From the NCBI RefSeq assembly GCF_018780075.1, contig NZ_JADMKB010000069.1, positions 1 through 64,000 of the forward strand: a stretch of 64,000 nt of DNA, written 5' to 3'. Made by a program: the position numbers and the translations under genes. The notes under the pieces are model-generated. The model searched no databases, had not been told where the DNA came from, and worked only from the letters and a program-made list of their open reading frames with translations. Of this stretch, positions 60,981-64,000 are shown one piece after another (position 1 is the stretch's first letter; the number at the start of each line of letters is the position of its first letter). This DNA is from Hydrogenophaga sp. (lineage in GTDB: Bacteria; Pseudomonadota; Gammaproteobacteria; Burkholderiales; Burkholderiaceae_C).

Positions 60981-61111
60981 GCGCAGCGCCGGGCCGTTCC
61001 CAAGCCAGCGCGCACCGCAGCCCGCAGGGCGGAGGTACTCCCATGAGCGCAGCGCCGGGCCGCCCCAAGCCAGCTCGCACCGCAGTGCGCAGCACGAAGG
61101 TATTCCGATGA
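60977..61111 (+). repeat. Tandem type C repeat: 44-codon ORF bridging fliJ and fliK
   Basis: Two 66-bp (22-codon) units, starting at ATG 60977 and ATG 61043. Each begins MSAAPGR; the second (RPKPARTAV) is nearly identical to the unit between flhB and flhA. The first ATG overlaps the fliJ stop, and the final TGA overlaps the fliK ATG at 61108, both as ATGA. Each unit ends with a purine-rich GGAGGT or GAAGGT before the next ATG, so it also supplies a ribosome site. Confidence 0.85.
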
Positions 61112-62436
61112 CCAGCACCGCCTCGACCACCCAGAGCCACAGCGCCCAGACCACGGCCGCGCGCGCCCAGGCCGCCCACCCGCGCAAGCCCGGGGCCGAC
61201 GCCCACGGCCCGGAGGCCGGCGCCGACCTGTTCGCCGCCATGCTCTCGCTGCTGAGCGCGACCCCCGACATCCCGCCCGACACAGTGACCGACGACACGG
61301 CGCTCCAGGCGCTGCCGGCCACCGAGCCGCCCAGCGATCCGCTCCTGGGCTGGCCCGGGGTGCCGCTGCCCGCGATGGCGCCGGGCACCGGGCCTGGGAC
61401 GCCTGGCGCCGCTGCGTCCACCGTGCCCACCGCGGCCCTGAACGGCACCGCCCTCACCCCGGCCGGGACGGCCCCCGCGGCGGCGGCCGACGCCTCGGGC
61501 AGCGCAAAACCCGGGGTCGATCTGCAGGGCATGCAACGCCTGGAGCAGCCCGCCGCGCCCGACGAACAGACCCTGGCCGCGCTCGCCCGCGGCGACGGCG
61601 AGGCGCGCCCCACGCCGCAGCCCGCCGCCCCCCTCGAACCCGGCACCACCCCACCCGCCAGCCGCCCCACCGCCTGGCGCAGCACCGTCACCGGCGCGAC
61701 CACCACCAGCGTGCAGCAACAGCACGCCAGCCAGCACCTGGGCCACAGTCTGAGCGAGCGGCTGCAGGTCCGCCTGGAAGCGGGCGCCCCGGTGGCGCTG
61801 CGCAGCACCGTCACGCTGGACGAGCGGTTCAGCACGGCCTCCACGGGTGACAGCCCCGCGCTGTCGGCCGGCCTCGTCGCCCACGGCCAGGGCAGCGCGC
61901 CGGGCGCGGGCGGTTTCGCCGGCGAACAGCCCGGCGCGGGCGGCGAGGCGGGCCAGGACCACCAGGCCGGCTGGTCCGGCGACAGCGACACCACCACCGA
62001 CGACCACCGCTTCGACGAGGCCCTGACCGACCAGGACGCCGACGAAGCCCTGGGCGCCTGGTCCGCCCCAACCCTGCGCCAGGCCAGCCTGCGCGTGGGC
62101 GACGGCGGCGAAGAGGCCATCGACATCCAGCTCTCGATGAGCGGCCAGGAACTGAACGTCGCCTTCCGCACCGACAACGCCGAAGCGCGGGCCGAACTGC
62201 GCGAGAACGCGGGCGAATCGCTGGCCGACCTGCTGCAGCGCAGCGGCATCCAGCTCGGCGACGTGTCGGTGGGCGCGCAGGGCCAGCAGGCCGGGCGCGG
62301 CGACTCCGGCGAACCCCGCCCCCAGCCGGCCGGCCCCTCGCGCAACGGCGCCGCCGCCAGCGCTGCGCCGCCCCCGGCGGCCGTGCCACAGCGCCCGCGC
62401 AGCGACGGCAGCCGCCCCCTCGACCTGTTTGTGTAG
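61108..62436 (+). CDS. fliK: Hook-length control protein FliK
   Basis: A 442-residue protein. The first ~320 residues are low-complexity Ala/Pro/Gly/Thr with few helices, as expected for the secreted ruler. The C-terminal Flg_hook domain has IDIQLSMSGQELNVAFRTDN, ELRENAGESLADLLQRSGIQ and LGDVSVG. It measures hook length and triggers the FlhB switch. Confidence 0.9.
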   Translation: MTSTASTTQSHSAQTTAARAQAAHPRKPGADAHGPEAGADLFAAMLSLLSATPDIPPDTVTDDTALQALPATEPPSDPLLGWPGVPLPAMAPGTGPGTPGAAASTVPTAALNGTALTPAGTAPAAAADASGSAKPGVDLQGMQRLEQPAAPDEQTLAALARGDGEARPTPQPAAPLEPGTTPPASRPTAWRSTVTGATTTSVQQQHASQHLGHSLSERLQVRLEAGAPVALRSTVTLDERFSTASTGDSPALSAGLVAHGQGSAPGAGGFAGEQPGAGGEAGQDHQAGWSGDSDTTTDDHRFDEALTDQDADEALGAWSAPTLRQASLRVGDGGEEAIDIQLSMSGQELNVAFRTDNAEARAELRENAGESLADLLQRSGIQLGDVSVGAQGQQAGRGDSGEPRPQPAGPSRNGAAASAAPPPAAVPQRPRSDGSRPLDLFV

Positions 62437-62462
62437 CCCGGTGGCGCGCCCGCGGGGCGCGC

Positions 62463-62489
62463 GAATAAGCGGCTTTTCCAGTGCTATTC
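62463..62489 (+). promoter_or_regulatory. Candidate FlhDC box upstream of fliL
   Basis: GAATA, exactly 17 nt, then TATTC, with AGCGG and GTGC on the inner sides: close to the E. coli core AATAGCG-N11-CGCTATT. It lies about 100 nt before fliL; a TCAATAAT element at 62513-62520 could be the -10 region of the activated promoter. Confidence 0.55.
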
Positions 62490-62591
62490 CGGGCTACGGC
62501 TCCGGGGGGGGCGCTCAATAATTCCTCCAGAGCCCACCGCCATCCGCGGTGTGTACCGCCCTCAACACCGGCGATTTTCTGGAGAAATCCC

Positions 62592-63158
62592 ATGTCCGCT
62601 GCCACCGCCACCGCCGATGCCCAGGCCCCGGCGAAACCCAAGAGCAAGAAGCTGCTGTTCATCCTGATCGGCGTGATCGTGCTCGCTCTGGCCGCGGCGG
62701 GTGGCACCTTCTTCCTGATGAAGAAGAACGCCGCGGACGAAGAAGACGCTGACGGCACCGAGGTGGTCGAGAAACACGACGACAAAAGCACGCCGCCGAC
62801 CTACCTGCCCATGGACAACATGGTGGTGAACCTGGCCGATGCCGGCGGCGCCCGCTTTGTCCAGCTGGGCATCACCCTGCAGCTGCAGGACGTCAAGACC
62901 AGCGAGGACGTGAAGGCCTACATGCCCAGCATCCGCAGCAGCCTGCTGGTGCTGATCTCACAGCTCACGGCCGAAGAGATCCTGCAGGTCACGGGCAAGG
63001 AGAAGCTGGCGAAGGACATCATTGCCGTGATCGCCCAGCAGATGGGCTACGAGGTCGACGCACCGGCCGCCGAGGACACACAGGGTAAGAAGCGGCGCCA
63101 CAAGGCACCGCCCAACCCGGTGCAGGCCGTGCTGTTCTCCAGTTTCATCGTGCAGTGA
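62592..63158 (+). CDS. fliL: Flagellar basal-body protein FliL
   Basis: A 188-residue protein: Lys-rich N-terminus, a membrane helix (LLFILIGVIVLALAAAGGTF), an acidic linker and a periplasmic stomatin-like domain (PTYLPMDNMVVNLADAGGAR; VQLGITLQLQ). It surrounds stators in the membrane. GGAG lies 8 nt before the ATG. It probably begins a fliLM... unit with its own promoter. Confidence 0.93.
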   Translation: MSAATATADAQAPAKPKSKKLLFILIGVIVLALAAAGGTFFLMKKNAADEEDADGTEVVEKHDDKSTPPTYLPMDNMVVNLADAGGARFVQLGITLQLQDVKTSEDVKAYMPSIRSSLLVLISQLTAEEILQVTGKEKLAKDIIAVIAQQMGYEVDAPAAEDTQGKKRRHKAPPNPVQAVLFSSFIVQ

Positions 63159-63176
63159 TTCCAGAGGCCCGACGCC

Positions 63177-64000
63177 ATGGCTGATTCGTTGCTGTCCCAG
63201 GATGAAGTCGATGCCCTTCTGGAGGGTGTCACGGGCGAGAGCCAGAAGCTGGAGAAGGACGTCGCGCCCACCGACGGCGTGCGCACCTACAACCTGTCCA
63301 GCCAGGAACGCATCGTGCGTGGGCGCATGCCCACGATGGAGATCATCAACGAGCGCTTCTCCCGCAACCTGCGGCTGGGGCTGTTCAACTTCATCCGGCG
63401 CAGCCCGGAGGTGTCGGTCGGCGGGGTGCAGGTGCAGAAGTACAGCGCCTTCCTGCGCGAACTGGTGGTGCCCACCAACTTCAACATCATGGCGGTGCGC
63501 CCGCTGCGCGGCAACGGCCTCGTGGTGTGCGACCCCACCCTGCTGTTCGGCGTGATCGACAGCCTCTACGGCGGCAACGGCAAGTTCCAGACCCGCATCG
63601 AGGGGCGCGACTTTTCGCCCACCGAGCAGCGCGTCATCGACCGCCTGGTCGACGTGGTGGCCGAGGAATACAAGAAGGCCTGGCGCGGCGTGTACCCGAT
63701 CGAGCTGTCCTACCAGCGATCGGAAATGCAGCCCCAGTTCGCCACCATCGCCACCCCCAGCGAGATCGTGGTGTCGACCAGCTTCACGCTGGAGATTGGC
63801 GACATCACCGGTTCGCTGCACATCTGCATTCCCTACGCCACGCTGGAACCGATCCGCGACGTGCTCTATTCCAGCGTGCAGGGCGATGCGATCGAGGTCG
63901 ACCGCCGCTGGGTCAAGCTGCTGAGCCAGGAGATCCAGGCGGCCGAGGTCACGATGGTGGCCGAGCTGGCCCAGACCGACGCCACGGTGGAACAGCTGCT
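63177..64000 (+). CDS. fliM: Motor switch protein FliM (3' end beyond the window)
   Basis: An open frame from ATG 63177 to the window edge, 274 codons. The N-terminal CheY-P-binding peptide is DSLLSQDEVDALLEGV. The middle domain has QERIVRGRMPTMEIINERFS, LLFGVIDSLYGGNG and FSPTEQRVIDRLVDVVAEEY, with the C-terminal FliN-like part just beginning. It lies 18 nt after fliL. Roughly 55-60 residues are missing compared with typical FliM. Confidence 0.95.
   Translation, partial: MADSLLSQDEVDALLEGVTGESQKLEKDVAPTDGVRTYNLSSQERIVRGRMPTMEIINERFSRNLRLGLFNFIRRSPEVSVGGVQVQKYSAFLRELVVPTNFNIMAVRPLRGNGLVVCDPTLLFGVIDSLYGGNGKFQTRIEGRDFSPTEQRVIDRLVDVVAEEYKKAWRGVYPIELSYQRSEMQPQFATIATPSEIVVSTSFTLEIGDITGSLHICIPYATLEPIRDVLYSSVQGDAIEVDRRWVKLLSQEIQAAEVTMVAELAQTDATVEQL

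Noticed and set aside
364-61111. The repeats as a CRISPR array
   Set aside because: Copies are dispersed, palindromic, in both orientations and without unique spacers or cas genes.

Overview
This is a GC-rich window, about two thirds G+C by eye, from a motile betaproteobacterium. The gene content fits Burkholderiales, most likely Comamonadaceae (Hydrogenophaga/Rhodoferax-like): a type II secretion operon in the order gspG-H-I-J-K-L-M-N-D-E-F, a flagellar locus controlled by FlhDC and sigma-28 (FliA), a cheZ gene, and a short flagellin. This taxonomic placement is inferred from gene order and protein style, not from a search.

Layout. Positions 1-11007 (+) hold the type II secretion operon, entered inside gspG. 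Positions 11181-16189 (+) hold a 5'-nucleotidase, an SbmA/YddA-type ABC exporter, an MFS transporter and a methyltransferase. Positions 16244-22013 (-) are accessory: a lipoprotein/membrane protein/repeat protein operon, a VOC protein, a small membrane protein, a LysE exporter, a serine hydrolase, the tail of a truncated gene, an orphan of lower GC, and queC. Positions 22133-33942 (-) are the rod-hook-filament-junction operon flgBCDEFGHIJKL, ending in an HDOD gene. Positions 34137-35744 (+) are flgA, flgM and flgN. Positions 35962-49582 (-) run motA-motB-cheY-cheZ-flhB-flhA-flhF-(flhG-like)-fliA, followed by three modification genes. Positions 49951-50952 (-) are flhDC. Positions 51476-54678 (+) are fliC, fliD, fliS and fliT. 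fliE (-) lies at 54878-55198, and fliF-G-H-I-J-K-L-M (+) run from 55380 to the window edge inside fliM.

Two things stand out. First, directly behind fliA lie a LicD/fukutin-type transferase, a fused IspD-like cytidylyltransferase/short-chain reductase (the architecture of Haemophilus Bcs1/Acs1 CDP-ribitol synthase) and a zinc-ribbon methyltransferase. Together they look like a polyol-phosphate (ribitol-phosphate?) modification system tied to the flagellar regulon. Second, the window is full of palindromic GC-rich repeats of three types. At most tight operon junctions the repeat is an open reading frame that starts on or next to the stop codon of the upstream gene and ends on or next to the start codon of the downstream gene. 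In gspJ and gspK the repeat is fused in frame to the prepilin leader. One repeat type is an exact 22-codon mini-ORF found at flhB/flhA and, as a tandem pair, at fliJ/fliK.

Regulation visible in sequence: sigma-28-type promoters before motA, flgM, fliC (two candidates) and fliS; FlhDC-like boxes with AATA/TATT half-sites 17 nt apart before fliL and between flgA and flgB, with related half-sites before flhB and between fliE and fliF; hairpin terminators after flgN and flhC.
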